Of a DNA stretch of 64,000 nucleotides, positions 29,973 to 38,911 are shown piece by piece. Under the pieces are notes generated by a model. The model was not told the DNA's origin. It ran no database searches and saw only the letters and a list, made by a program, of their open reading frames with translations. The DNA is from Rhodocyclaceae bacterium (GTDB taxonomy: Bacteria > Pseudomonadota > Gammaproteobacteria > Burkholderiales > Rhodocyclaceae). Where the stretch lies: positions 1 through 64,000 of the forward strand of contig JACAEF010000005.1 in NCBI GenBank assembly GCA_013388985.1, read 5' to 3'. The position numbers were made by a program, and so were the translations under genes. How positions within the stretch are numbered: position 1 is the stretch's first letter; each line of letters starts with the position of its first letter.

Positions 29973-30567
29973 GCGGTGGGTCGCGCTGCGACGAGGCCTC
30001 GGCCTTGTCGCAGTGTTGTGCGGCGGGCTGGCTTTCGGGCAGGCGGATTTCCGTGTCGGAGAACGGCTTGCCGCACCGACGGCGAAGGCGACGGGCGAGG
30101 GCGTGCCGGAGATCGAATGGCAAGCGCTGATGCCGGCCGAATGGAATCCGCAAAAGGCGCTGGCAGGCGTCGATCTCGCGTCATTGTCGGACAACGACCC
30201 GCGAGCCAATGCGCTGCTCGACAGGTTGCGCCGCGATCTCGACCGCGCCCCGGTAGTGAAAGCGCTCGACGGCAGGCGCGTGCGCATCGCCGGTTTCGTC
30301 GTCACGCTGGAGCGCGACGACAAAGGCGTCAGCGAGTTCCTCCTCGTGCCTTATTTCGGCGCCTGCATCCACACGCCGCCGCCGCCCGCCAACCAGATCG
30401 TGCATGTGCTGCCCAAAAAGCCCGTGCCGGCCGACGTGGCGATTTTTCCCGTCTATGTGACCGGGACGTTGAAGACCGTCGCGGCGGTGACGCCCGAGGG
30501 CGCGGCGGGATACCGCATCGCCGATGGCGAGGTCGAGGAATACCCCTGGCGCAGGCAGCGCCGCTGA
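29935..30567 (+). CDS. DUF3299 exported protein
   Basis: A 210-residue protein with an N-terminal hydrophobic segment (LGLVAVLCGGLAFGQA) and the DUF3299 core: VRIAGFVVTLERDDKGVSEFLLVPYFGACIHTPPPPANQIVHV. The conserved Cys-Ile-His-Thr-Pro-Pro motif suggests metal or redox chemistry; family members are often near metal transport genes. The start overlaps the propeller gene by 38 bp. The stop abuts the stop of the convergent nitroreductase gene. Exact role unknown. Confidence 0.82.
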   Translation: MSGPTSSKNYRAERWVALRRGLGLVAVLCGGLAFGQADFRVGERLAAPTAKATGEGVPEIEWQALMPAEWNPQKALAGVDLASLSDNDPRANALLDRLRRDLDRAPVVKALDGRRVRIAGFVVTLERDDKGVSEFLLVPYFGACIHTPPPPANQIVHVLPKKPVPADVAIFPVYVTGTLKTVAAVTPEGAAGYRIADGEVEEYPWRRQRR

Positions 30568-31224
30568 TCAGAGTTCGGAAATCACCGCCGCTGCCGGCAG
30601 GCGCGACTTGGGCAGCACGGCGTTGAAATCGTCGGCGCTGCGATAGCCGAGCGCGGCGAGGACCACGCTGGTGAGCCCTTTTTCACGCAAGCCCAGCACT
30701 TCGTTGAGGACGCGGCTGTCGAAGCCTTCGATCGGCGTCGCATCGATGCCCAACGTCGCGGCGCCGAGCAGCAGGGTGCCGAGCGCCAGATAGACCTGCT
30801 TTTCCATCCAGTGCTGCGTGTCCTTCAGATCGAAGCGGTGTAGCCCCGCATAGAACCGGCGACTCTTGAGCTGGGCGGCCTGGGCATCCGGATTCGGAAA
30901 ACGCCCGTCGCGCGCTTCCTGCTCCGTGACTTCGACGAGGTGGGCGTCCTCCAGCGTCGTGCGCGCGCAGAACACCACGACGTGCGAGGCATTGAGGATC
31001 TTTGGACCGTTGGCGGCGAAGACCGGGTGTTCCGTCGCTTTTGCTAGGCTTGCCTTGGCGGCGTCGCTCGAAGCGATGATGAAATGCCAGGGCTGCGAAT
31101 TCACAGAGGAAGGCGCAAAGCGCAGCAGGGTCTTGAGCTGCTCGACCTGTTCGGCCGGGATCTTGCGGGTCGGGTCATACGCCTTGCAGGTATGACGGGT
31201 TTGGGCGATCTGGGCAATGTCCAT
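30568..31224 (-). CDS. NfsB-type NAD(P)H nitroreductase
   Basis: A 218-residue flavoprotein starting MDIAQIAQTRHTCKAYDP, with the FMN-binding pattern RFAPSSVNSQPWHFIIA and the C-terminal loop GLREKGLTSVVLAALGYRS typical of E. coli NfsB/dihydropteridine reductase. It should reduce nitro compounds or quinones with NAD(P)H. ATG 31224 is preferred over 31350, because the longer frame starts in unrelated sequence and GGGAG lies upstream of 31224. Confidence 0.9.
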   Translation of the reverse strand: MDIAQIAQTRHTCKAYDPTRKIPAEQVEQLKTLLRFAPSSVNSQPWHFIIASSDAAKASLAKATEHPVFAANGPKILNASHVVVFCARTTLEDAHLVEVTEQEARDGRFPNPDAQAAQLKSRRFYAGLHRFDLKDTQHWMEKQVYLALGTLLLGAATLGIDATPIEGFDSRVLNEVLGLREKGLTSVVLAALGYRSADDFNAVLPKSRLPAAAVISEL

Positions 31225-31335
31225 CGAGGGTTCTCCCGGAATGCAGTCGTCAGGGGGTTGAACAGGGGGTTGAATATTGCACACCAAAAGAACAAGGCCA
31301 ATCACCGGTAGGTGATTGGCCTTGCATTTCCAAAC

Positions 31336-31412
31336 TGGTTGCGGGGGCAAGATTTGAACTTGCGACCTTCGGGTTATGAGCCCGACGAGCTGCCAGACTG
31401 CTCCACCCCGCG
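31336..31412 (-). tRNA. Initiator tRNA-fMet (CAT)
   Basis: 77 nt with encoded CCA. It starts CGCGGGGTGGAGCAG, has anticodon CAT in CTCATAA, three G-C pairs below the anticodon loop and the unpaired C1-A72 end, all hallmarks of the bacterial initiator tRNA. The T-loop is GTTCAAATC. Confidence 0.97.
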
Positions 31413-31423
31413 TCGAAGTCGCT

Positions 31424-31453
31424 ATTATGCAAGAACCTGGCCACCTGCGTCAA
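31424..31453 (-). promoter_or_regulatory. Promoter of tRNA-fMet
   Basis: On the minus strand: TTGACG (31448-31453), 18-bp spacer, CATAAT (31424-31429). It is placed about a dozen bases before the mature 5' end. Confidence 0.7.
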
Positions 31454-31486
31454 TAAGCGTTTGCATTTTTTTCGCGGCTGGCGGGT

Positions 31487-33244
31487 TCAGCCTGCCATCA
31501 CGCGGTTCTTGCCGGCCCGCTTGGCGAGGTACATCGCCTTGTCGGCGCGTTCCATGGCGGCTTGTGCCGTCTCGTCGGCGCCGAGTTCGGCGACGCCGCA
31601 GCTGAAGGTGATCAGCACCTTTTGATTGTCGTGCAGGAAGAAGCGCCGTGTCAGCTCGCGCTGGACGCGTGTCATCGCGGTGATGGCGTCCTCCAGTGCC
31701 GTGTTGGGCAGCAGGATGACGAATTCCTCGCCGCCGTAACGTGCCAGGGTGTCTTCGGGGCGGATGGTTTCCTCGACGACCCGTGCCAGATGCACGAGCG
31801 CGGCGTCGCCGGCGGCGTGGCCCAGGCTGTCGTTGAGCTTCTTGAAGTTGTCGATGTCGAGCAGGGCGAGGCAGAGCTTACTGCCATGGCGCCGGGCACG
31901 CGAGGCTTCGGTCTCGATGGCCTCGTCCATTCCCTTGCGGTTCAGCGTGCCGGTGAGCGGATCGTGGCGCATCCGTTCGCTGGCCTGGGCGAGTTCCTGC
32001 TGCAGGCGCTGCACTTCCTGCTCGGCCGCCGCGACTTTTTCGCGCATCAGTTGCAGCTCGTCGTGCGTGCGCCGGGCGTCGAGCTGGACCGCGCGCGTCT
32101 CGTTCATCACCTCGTCGAGCACCTGGGTCAGCTCGGCGATGTCGCTGGCCTGGCTGATCTTCTCGGCGCAGCGCTCGATCTTGTCGTGATAGCTGCCGGT
32201 CGAAGCCGAGAAGTCGGCCAGCCGGTCGACGAAGGTGGCGAGCATCGCCTTGAGCTGCTCCTGGGCCTCGGTGAGGCTTTTCTTCAGCGCGCTCTGCTTG
32301 TAGATGACTTCCTTCATGCGGCGCTCGACTTCATCGAGGCGGCGCAGATTGAGCGGCTGGGAAACGAGCTCGAGCACCGTCGCGATCTGGCCGTGCAGCC
32401 AGTGGTCGTCGATTACCAGCTCGCTGATGTTGTCGATGACCAGCTGCAGGAGATGGAGCAGGGAGGCGCGGATCTCGCTCTGATCCTCGGCGACGAAATG
32501 CAGCCGGTAGGCAAAGCGTTTCAGCGCGGCGACGAGGTTCGCGACGTCGCCGCTGCCGCGGGCGCTGCGTGCCGCGCTGGCGAGCTGGTGCGCTTCGGCG
32601 ACCAGTTCGGCGTTATCGTCGATGACGAGCGCGATCGTCGTCTCGAGCAGCTGGGCGAGCAGTTCGAGCAGCTCGCTGCTCGCAGTGCCGAGGGCAGAAG
32701 GGGCATTGGCAAAAGTCGGCGCTGGCGGGACGGCACCCCCCGCTTCATCGCTGGCCTCCGTGACGCTGGTGGCGGCTTCGAGGGCGCCGGTTTGCGTCCA
32801 GCTCTTCAAGAGCCCCTGGAGACGGGCGTAGAGCAGTTCGGGCGAGGACGAGGCCGAGAGCACGTGATCGAGCGCTTCGCGTTTGCGCGCCGGTGTGAGC
32901 TCGGCCTGGCGCATCTCCAGCCGCAGCAGCAGCTCGCGGATCAGCCCGGACCAGTTGGGCGGCTCTTCCGCCGATTTGGCGAGCAGCTCGGCCAGCGCCG
33001 TGCGCACGGGTTCCCAGTCGCTTTCGGCGATCCCCTTTTCGAGTTGGCGCGCGAAGCGCAGTTGCTCGGGCGTCGTGCGCGGCAGGGCAGCGAGCAGCGT
33101 TTTGAGCGATTTTTCCGGGAAGGGCTCCTGCGCGACGGTGCCGGCGATTTCATGGTAGAGCGCCCGGTAGTTGTCCGGCGTCGGCGTGATGCGCAGCTGC
33201 GCAAGCCTTTTGAGGGTTTCGCGGGCGATCTCGAAGGGCGTCAT
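31487..33244 (-). CDS. Diguanylate cyclase (GGDEF)
   Basis: A protein of 585 residues. A long helical N-terminal region (about 1-370, no transmembrane segment) and a coiled coil (about 370-410) precede a GGDEF domain with active site RYGGEEF and an intact RPED inhibitory site five residues before it. It should make cyclic di-GMP from GTP. The ATG at 33244 or GTG at 33250 may be used. It lies 18 bp downstream of the NarL-type regulator and probably belongs to that operon. A reverse 26-bp repeat copy encodes GAVPPAPTF (about residues 170-178) in the N-terminal linker. Confidence 0.93.
   Translation of the reverse strand: MTPFEIARETLKRLAQLRITPTPDNYRALYHEIAGTVAQEPFPEKSLKTLLAALPRTTPEQLRFARQLEKGIAESDWEPVRTALAELLAKSAEEPPNWSGLIRELLLRLEMRQAELTPARKREALDHVLSASSSPELLYARLQGLLKSWTQTGALEAATSVTEASDEAGGAVPPAPTFANAPSALGTASSELLELLAQLLETTIALVIDDNAELVAEAHQLASAARSARGSGDVANLVAALKRFAYRLHFVAEDQSEIRASLLHLLQLVIDNISELVIDDHWLHGQIATVLELVSQPLNLRRLDEVERRMKEVIYKQSALKKSLTEAQEQLKAMLATFVDRLADFSASTGSYHDKIERCAEKISQASDIAELTQVLDEVMNETRAVQLDARRTHDELQLMREKVAAAEQEVQRLQQELAQASERMRHDPLTGTLNRKGMDEAIETEASRARRHGSKLCLALLDIDNFKKLNDSLGHAAGDAALVHLARVVEETIRPEDTLARYGGEEFVILLPNTALEDAITAMTRVQRELTRRFFLHDNQKVLITFSCGVAELGADETAQAAMERADKAMYLAKRAGKNRVMAG
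32712..32737 (+). repeat. Dispersed 26-bp repeat, copy 7 (in the diguanylate cyclase gene)
   Basis: The copy I use as reference: starts AAAGTCGGCGCTGG, ends CGGGACGGCACC. It is opposite to the gene, so it is read as GAVPPAPTF. Confidence 0.8.
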
Positions 33245-33262
33245 GGCCACCGAGCGGAAGGA

Positions 33263-33904
33263 TCAATCGACCAGCCCATGCCGCAGGCCGTAGTGGATCA
33301 GCTCGGCGGTGCTTTTGAGCCCCATTTTTTCCAGCAGGCGCGCGCGGTAGGTGCTGACCGTGGCGACGCCCAGATTCAGCTCGTCGGCAATCTGCGTCAG
33401 CGGTTTGCCCTGGGCGATCATCACCAGCACCTGGTATTCGCGGTCGGTGATGCGCTCATGCGGCAGCTTTTCCGTGTCTTCGGCAATGGCTTCGGCGAGC
33501 TGCTGGGCGACGCCTGGGCTGACATATTTCTTGCCGCGCGCAACCTGACGGATCGCGGTGACGAGCTGGTCCGGCGCGCTTTGCTTGGTCAGATAGCCGG
33601 AGGCGCCGGCCTTCAACGCGCGCAGCGCGTATTGCTCCTCGGGATGCATGCTGAGGATCAGCACCGGCTGTTTCGGGAACTCGCGCTTGAGCTGCTTCAA
33701 GGTGTCGATGCCGTTGCGGTTGGGCATCGAGATGTCGAGCAGAAACACATCCCACTCGTTCTGCCGGGCGATCTGCAACGCATCGACGCCGTCGTCGGCC
33801 TCGCCGGCGACGACGAGATCTTCGGTTTCGGAAAAGATCTGTTTGAATCCCTGACGCACGATGGCATGGTCGTCGGCGATCAGGACACGAATTTTTTCTG
33901 CCAT
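33263..33904 (-). CDS. NarL/UvrY-type response regulator
   Basis: A 213-residue protein: receiver domain with acidic pocket IADDH, phospho-Asp in FLLDISMPNRNG and Lys in YLTKQ, then a LuxR-type helix-turn-helix (ITDREYQVLVMIAQGKPLTQIADELNLGVATVSTYRARLLEKMG). It is a DNA-binding regulator controlled by the upstream sensor kinase, whose stop is one base from this ATG. With the diguanylate cyclase downstream, the operon links a sensed signal to transcription and c-di-GMP. Confidence 0.95.
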   Translation of the reverse strand: MAEKIRVLIADDHAIVRQGFKQIFSETEDLVVAGEADDGVDALQIARQNEWDVFLLDISMPNRNGIDTLKQLKREFPKQPVLILSMHPEEQYALRALKAGASGYLTKQSAPDQLVTAIRQVARGKKYVSPGVAQQLAEAIAEDTEKLPHERITDREYQVLVMIAQGKPLTQIADELNLGVATVSTYRARLLEKMGLKSTAELIHYGLRHGLVD

Positions 33905-33905
33905 T

Positions 33906-35426
33906 TCAGAACAGATCCGGCTGGATGACGGGTTCGGCTTCGCTCGCGGCAACGGCATCCCCTTGCCGTTGCGGCACTTTCAGGATCAGCAGCGTGCCGC
34001 CCTGTTCCGCGCTGGCGATGTGGAAGCTGCCCTCGAGACTCTGCACGCGCTCGCGAATGCCGCGCAGGCCGAAGGATTTTGGCTTGTCGAGGTCGCACTC
34101 GTTGATACCGCGGCCGTTGTCGCGAATCTCGAGCACGATATTACCGTTTTCGCGTTTCAGGCGCACGACGACCAGCGAGGCATGAGCATGCTTGGCAATG
34201 TTGGTCAGCGCTTCCTGGACAATGCGGAACAAGGCCAGCGAGGTCTCGGCATCCGCCTCGATGCCCTCGTCGCATTGCGCGCGACAGGTGATACCGGTGC
34301 TGTGTGCGAAGTCCTCGGCCTGGCATTCGATCGCGGCCGCCAGGCCGAATTCCTTCAGGATGCCCGGTCGCAGCTGACGCGCGACGCGGCTGGCGGTGCC
34401 CATCGCCTGGTCGAGCAGGTTTTCGATCGAACGCGCCTTGTCGGCGAGCTCGGCGGGCAGCTTGCTGGCCAGGAGCGCCGCCTCGATCTTCAGGCGCACG
34501 AGGATGCTGCCGAGCTCGTCATGGATGTCGCGGGCGATGCGTTCGCGCTCTTCTTCCTTGGCGGCTTCGAGGTGGAAGGAGAGGGCTGCGAGCTGCGCGC
34601 GCGATTCGCGCAGCGCGGCTTCGGTGTTCTTGGTGCGCGAGATGTCCGTCGCGATGCCGGTCCATAGCACCGTGCCGTCGTCGCCGCGATGGGGCAGCGA
34701 GCGCATGTCGATCCAGCGTCCATCTTCCCGGAGACGCCCTTCCCAAAGCAGCGGATTGCCGGACTGGGCGGACTCTTCGAGCGATGCGATCAGGCCCTGC
34801 CGGTCGGCCGCCAGCAGGCTGGCGAAGAAGCGCTCGGCGCTGCCGCGCAGTTCGTGCGGGGCGATGCCGAGCAGGCGCGTGCTGCCTTCGCTGACGTAGA
34901 GAAAACGGAAGCGCCCCGCTGGATCGCGTTGCAGGTTGAAGACCAGGCCAGGCAGATTGCTGGCCAGGGCGCGAAAGCGCGTCTCGCTGTCGTGCAGCAT
35001 TTCGAGCGCGGCGCGGTGATCGGCGCGCTGGCCGGCTTCCCGGACCTCGCGCTCGACGGCGGCGGGCAGGCGTTCGAGCCGGTCGGTGAAGACGACGTCA
35101 TGCACGCCGCTGCGCAGCGCTTTCATGGCCATGCGCTGGTCGGAGGGTTCGGCGATGACGATCAGCGGTGTTTCGAGGCCGCGGTCGCGCAAGGTCTTCA
35201 GCGCTGCGGTCGGAGTGCAGCCGGCGTGGTTGAGGCAATGCAGCACCGCATCCCAGGGTTGCGCGCGCAGCGTCGAGCGCAATGCAGGCAGTCCCGCCAC
35301 CGCCGTGAATTCCGGCATCGGTCCTTCCCATTGCCAACTGCTGCGCAGTTTCTCGATCATTGCGGACAAGTCGCACAGCACCAAGAGATGCAGGGCGATG
35401 TCGCGGCGCGATGGAGCAGTTTGCAT
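33906..35426 (-). CDS. NarX/UhpB-type sensor histidine kinase with a pseudo-receiver and PAS domain
   Basis: About 506 residues, no transmembrane helix. Residues about 10-130 have a receiver-like pattern (PLIVIAEPSDQRMAMKALRSGVHDVVFTD), but the phospho-Asp strand reads WDAVLHCLNHAGC, so the usual Asp is missing. A PAS domain follows (about 150-270), then HisKA_3 with the phospho-His in RIARDIHDELGSILVRLKIEA, and a HATPase (DNGRGI; GLRGIRERVQSLEG). It is soluble and phosphorylates the adjacent regulator. ATG 35426 or 35456 could be the start; neither has a good Shine-Dalgarno. Confidence 0.92.
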   Translation of the reverse strand: MQTAPSRRDIALHLLVLCDLSAMIEKLRSSWQWEGPMPEFTAVAGLPALRSTLRAQPWDAVLHCLNHAGCTPTAALKTLRDRGLETPLIVIAEPSDQRMAMKALRSGVHDVVFTDRLERLPAAVEREVREAGQRADHRAALEMLHDSETRFRALASNLPGLVFNLQRDPAGRFRFLYVSEGSTRLLGIAPHELRGSAERFFASLLAADRQGLIASLEESAQSGNPLLWEGRLREDGRWIDMRSLPHRGDDGTVLWTGIATDISRTKNTEAALRESRAQLAALSFHLEAAKEEERERIARDIHDELGSILVRLKIEAALLASKLPAELADKARSIENLLDQAMGTASRVARQLRPGILKEFGLAAAIECQAEDFAHSTGITCRAQCDEGIEADAETSLALFRIVQEALTNIAKHAHASLVVVRLKRENGNIVLEIRDNGRGINECDLDKPKSFGLRGIRERVQSLEGSFHIASAEQGGTLLILKVPQRQGDAVAASEAEPVIQPDLF

Positions 35427-35504
35427 GTGGAATGTCGAACGACCGAAAAGGCGCATTTTAGGATACGCGGTGCTCTCCGTTTATAATCCGGCCGGAAAGC
35501 GCGT

Positions 35505-35580
35505 GCCGGCATAGCTCAGTCGGTAGAGCAACCGCCTTGTAAGCGGTAGGTCACCAGTTCGAATCCGGTTGCCGGCACCA
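35505..35580 (+). tRNA. tRNA-Thr (TGT)
   Basis: 76 nt with encoded CCA. The acceptor stem is GCCGGCA paired with TGCCGGC, the D-loop is AGCTCAGTCGGTAGAGC, the anticodon is TGT (CTTGTAA), and the T-loop is GTTCGAATC. A good -10 box, TATAAT, lies at 35482-35487, with no clear -35. Confidence 0.97.
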
Positions 35581-35614
35581 CCGATACTTTCTCACCAAGG
35601 CACGAAGCGCGTCG

Positions 35615-37789
35615 ATGAGCGCAAGAGTCCGCTTCATTCTGGCCGTCGTCATTCTGCTGTTGCTGATGATGGCGCCCGCGGCGCTGACGTTGGGCATTGC
35701 CCTCCATGAGCTGCAGGGAGAGGAACGTGCTGTCTTTCTCGCCGTGCTGGAGCGCTGGCTGCCGATCGGCGCGATGCTGGGACTTTTCGCTCTGTTGCTC
35801 GGTGTGCAATGGCTGCGGACGGCGTTCAAGCAGTATGTGCGCGGCCTGTCGGCGCTGGCGGAACAGATCCGGCTGACGATCGACGTCAACCGCGCTTATC
35901 GCATCACATCCGTCGGGCCTCCCGAAGCCCAGGCGCTGGCGGAAGCCGTAAACGCGCTGGCCGATCAGCGCGATGCGCTGCAAGCCGATGTCGACGCGCG
36001 CATCGCTGCGGCCAAGGCGGCCGTCGAGGAGGAAAAGAACCGCCTTGCCGCGCTGGTCGCCGATCTGCCGATGCCGGTGCTGGTCTGCAATCTCGACGGC
36101 CGCATCCTCCTCTACAACAATCATGCGCGTCTGCAAGTGCGCGCGCTGGTGCCCGATACCCATGCCGGCGGTGGCGTGATCGGGCTGGGGCGCTCGATCT
36201 ACGGGGTGTTCGATCGCTCGTTGATCGGTCATGCGCTGGAATCGCTGCAGCATCGCCTCGAACGCGTCGGCAGCCGGCCGCTCGCGCACTTCATCACGAC
36301 GACGCGCGCCGGTCAGCTGATCCGCGTGCAAATGGCGCCGGTGCTCTCCAGCGCGGCCGTGGAAAGCGATGCGGGTGTGACTGGACAACGCGGCATCGCC
36401 GGCTATGTGCTGGTGATGGAGAACATCACCAAGATGCTCGAAAGCGGTGCGCAATGCGACCGCACCGTGCAGGCGCTGGCCGACGACACGCGCGCCGCGC
36501 TGGCGGGGATCCGTGCCAGCCTGCAGGGCCTGCGCGGCAGCCACGCCGCCGAGGAGGTGCGCGCCGTCGCCGACGCCATCCAGGATGAGATCCAGATCCT
36601 CACCGTGCGACTCAACCAGTCGGCCCAGGAGTATGCGAGCACGCTGATCGGCCGCTGGCCGCTCGAAGACATGCTGGGCGCGGATCTGGTGACGGCGGTC
36701 GGCCGGCGGATCGAGAAGCGGCTTGGCCTGACGGCGAAGATCGACGACGTCGCAACCGATCTGTGGGTGCGGGTGGACAGTTATTCCCTCACCCAGGCGA
36801 TGACCTTCCTCGCGGCGAAGCTGGACGAGAGTTTCGGCGTGCGGCTGGTGCGCCTGCGCCTGAGCCATGCCGGCCGCATGGTGCAACTCGAGCTGCGCTG
36901 GGCAGGCACGGCGGTCTCCACCGAAACCCTGCTCGGCTGGCAGCTCGAGCCGATGTCGGTCGCCGGCGAGACTTCGCCGCTGACGCTGCGCGACGTCACC
37001 GACCGCCACGGCGGCCAACTGTCCTGCGGCCGCGACGCGGCGATCCAGCAGTCCTTCTTCCGTATCGAGATTCCGGTCGCCGTAGCGCAGGAAGGCGGTG
37101 AAGGCGCTGCGCTCGTCCAGGTGGAAAGCCGACCGGAGTTCTACGACTTCGATCTGTTCAAACGCGTCGGCGAGGATCGCGCGCTCGACGACACGCCACT
37201 CACTGCTTTGACCTATACGGTTTTCGACACCGAAACCACGGGCCTCGAACCTTCGGCGGGCGACGAGATCATCCAGATCGGCGCGGTGCGCATCGTCAAT
37301 GGCCGCCTGCTGCGCCACGAAAACATCGACCAGCTCATCGATCCGCAGCGTCCGCTGCGTCCCGAGGGCATCCCGATCCACGGCATCACCGAAGAGATGG
37401 TGCGTGGCCAGCCGACCATCGCCACCGTGCTGCCGCAGTTCCACGCTTTCTGCGAAGGCACCGTGCTGGTGGCGCACAACGCCGCGTTCGACATGCGTTT
37501 CCTGCAAATGAAGGAGGAGGGGCTCGGCATCCGCTTCACGCAGCCGGTGCTCGATACGCTACTCTTGTCGGCGGTGATCCATCCGAACCAGGAGTCGCAC
37601 AAGCTCGAAGCGATCGCCGAGCGGCTCGGCATCACGATCATCGGTCGCCATACCGCGCTCGGCGACGCGATCGTCACCGCCGAGGTGTTCCTGCGCATGC
37701 TGCCGCTCTTGGCCGACCTGGGCATCCATACCCTCGGGCAGGCGCGTGCGGCGGCCGAGAAGACCTATTACGCCCGCGTCAAGTATTGA
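35615..37789 (+). CDS. Membrane sensor fused to a DnaQ-type 3'-5' exonuclease
   Basis: A 724-residue fusion. Two transmembrane helices (about 7-27 and 49-67), a HAMP-like linker and coiled coil, a PAS domain (about 145-270), and a degenerate kinase-like region with no phospho-His come first. The C-terminal exonuclease (about 530-710) has all DEDDh residues: Asp538 and Glu540 (VFDTETTG), Asp626 (HNAAFDMRF), His679 and Asp684 (GRHTALGD). The end resembles DNA polymerase III epsilon/PolC exonucleases. The combination suggests a membrane-tethered nuclease controlled by a sensed signal; substrate unknown. It lies directly after tRNA-Thr. Confidence 0.88.
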   Translation: MSARVRFILAVVILLLLMMAPAALTLGIALHELQGEERAVFLAVLERWLPIGAMLGLFALLLGVQWLRTAFKQYVRGLSALAEQIRLTIDVNRAYRITSVGPPEAQALAEAVNALADQRDALQADVDARIAAAKAAVEEEKNRLAALVADLPMPVLVCNLDGRILLYNNHARLQVRALVPDTHAGGGVIGLGRSIYGVFDRSLIGHALESLQHRLERVGSRPLAHFITTTRAGQLIRVQMAPVLSSAAVESDAGVTGQRGIAGYVLVMENITKMLESGAQCDRTVQALADDTRAALAGIRASLQGLRGSHAAEEVRAVADAIQDEIQILTVRLNQSAQEYASTLIGRWPLEDMLGADLVTAVGRRIEKRLGLTAKIDDVATDLWVRVDSYSLTQAMTFLAAKLDESFGVRLVRLRLSHAGRMVQLELRWAGTAVSTETLLGWQLEPMSVAGETSPLTLRDVTDRHGGQLSCGRDAAIQQSFFRIEIPVAVAQEGGEGAALVQVESRPEFYDFDLFKRVGEDRALDDTPLTALTYTVFDTETTGLEPSAGDEIIQIGAVRIVNGRLLRHENIDQLIDPQRPLRPEGIPIHGITEEMVRGQPTIATVLPQFHAFCEGTVLVAHNAAFDMRFLQMKEEGLGIRFTQPVLDTLLLSAVIHPNQESHKLEAIAERLGITIIGRHTALGDAIVTAEVFLRMLPLLADLGIHTLGQARAAAEKTYYARVKY

Positions 37790-37798
37790 ACGCCGGAT

Positions 37799-38875
37799 TC
37801 AGGGCTTGAGGCGCGCCGCCGCCTGGCGGAACAGCCGTAACGCTTCCTGTCGGTCACCAGCGGCTTCGGCGGCGTGCGCCTGTTCGAGCAGGCGGTCGAC
37901 GTCCGTTTCCTCGGTGGCGCTGCTGACGACGGAGAGCGACTGGCGTTCCGGCTGGTCGCGCTTGGCGCGGATCACCAGCGCCTTGGGCGTCTTCGGAGGC
38001 CGGTTCTTGCCCTGCCGTGCCGTTTCGCCAGCGCCGACTTTTTGCGGCGTCTGGCGGGTCTTCAGCTCGGTCCAGGCCTGCTGGTAGGCGAGCAGCGCCT
38101 CGTCGCGGCGGCCGCTCGTCTCGGCGAGACGCGCCTTGCGCAGCAGCTCATCGACGCGATCCGGCGCCTGCACCGAGCGGACGGGCGGCGGCAGGGGCTT
38201 TTCCGTGGCCTCTCGCGCCAGTGCGGCGAAGTTCGCGGCGCTGGTGAAGGTCCTGGCGATGTCGTAATTGCCCTGGCGCATCGCCCAGGCGAGTGCATCG
38301 TCGCCGTAATCGTTCTTCAGCGCCGGGTTCGCCCCCGCTTCGAGCAGACGCTTCGCCAGCGCCGTGTGGCCTTCGCGCGCGGCCATCATCACCACCGTCG
38401 AGCCGTTGGTCGAGCGTGCATTGACATCGGCGCCGGCGGCGAGCAGGTCTTCGACCACGTCCGCATGCCCGGCGAAGGCGGCGTAGTGCAGCGCGGTCCA
38501 CTGGCGTTCCTCGCCATTGCCACGATTCGGCCGGGCGCCGTGATCGAGCAGCCAGCGCAGCGCGTTGTGCTGGTTTTTCCAGGCGGCGAGCATCAGCGCG
38601 GTCTCGCCGAAGCGGTTGGCGCGGTCGATGTCGGCGCCGCGGGCGAGGAACAGTTCCATCAGCGGGATGTTGCCGGTCCACGCGCCGATCATCAGGCCGG
38701 TGCCGATCAGCCGGCCTTCGAAGTTCGGGTCCAGCCCCTCGTCGAGCCAGGCCGCCGCCTGTCTGAGATCGCCGACTTCCAGCACGACGGAAAACCGCGT
38801 CACGTCGGGAAGTTCGGCATGGACGGAAGACAGGAACGCGAAAGCGAAGAGACAGGCGAGGAGGAACTTCTGCAT
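37799..38875 (-). CDS. Exported ankyrin-repeat protein
   Basis: A 358-residue protein with a signal peptide (MQKFLLACLFAFAFLSSVHA) and about five ankyrin repeats (GETALMLAAWKNQHNALRWLLDHGA; WTALHYAAFAGHADVVEDLLAAGADVN; STVVMMAAREGHTALAKRLLEAGA). The C-terminal third is Glu/Arg/Ala-rich with two similar segments (DELLRKARLAETSGRRDEALLAYQQA and DRLLEQAHAAEAAGDRQEALRLFRQA). It is likely a periplasmic protein-binding scaffold. A 26-bp repeat copy encodes KVGAGETAR at residues 279-287, between those two segments. Confidence 0.87.
   Translation of the reverse strand: MQKFLLACLFAFAFLSSVHAELPDVTRFSVVLEVGDLRQAAAWLDEGLDPNFEGRLIGTGLMIGAWTGNIPLMELFLARGADIDRANRFGETALMLAAWKNQHNALRWLLDHGARPNRGNGEERQWTALHYAAFAGHADVVEDLLAAGADVNARSTNGSTVVMMAAREGHTALAKRLLEAGANPALKNDYGDDALAWAMRQGNYDIARTFTSAANFAALAREATEKPLPPPVRSVQAPDRVDELLRKARLAETSGRRDEALLAYQQAWTELKTRQTPQKVGAGETARQGKNRPPKTPKALVIRAKRDQPERQSLSVVSSATEETDVDRLLEQAHAAEAAGDRQEALRLFRQAAARLKP
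38016..38041 (-). repeat. Dispersed 26-bp repeat, copy 8 (in the ankyrin gene)
   Basis: On the minus strand it starts AAAGTCGGCGCTGGCG and ends CGGCACG. Same orientation as the gene, read as KVGAGETAR. Confidence 0.75.
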
Positions 38876-38911
38876 GCCGGCAGTCTACCGCTGCTGCGGT
38901 AGCATGCGGCG

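Noticed and set aside
31563-31588. A 20-of-26 match to the dispersed repeat near the end of the diguanylate cyclase gene
   Set aside because: The encoded GVAELGADETAQAA is what GGDEF domains normally have at this position, so the match is probably chance.
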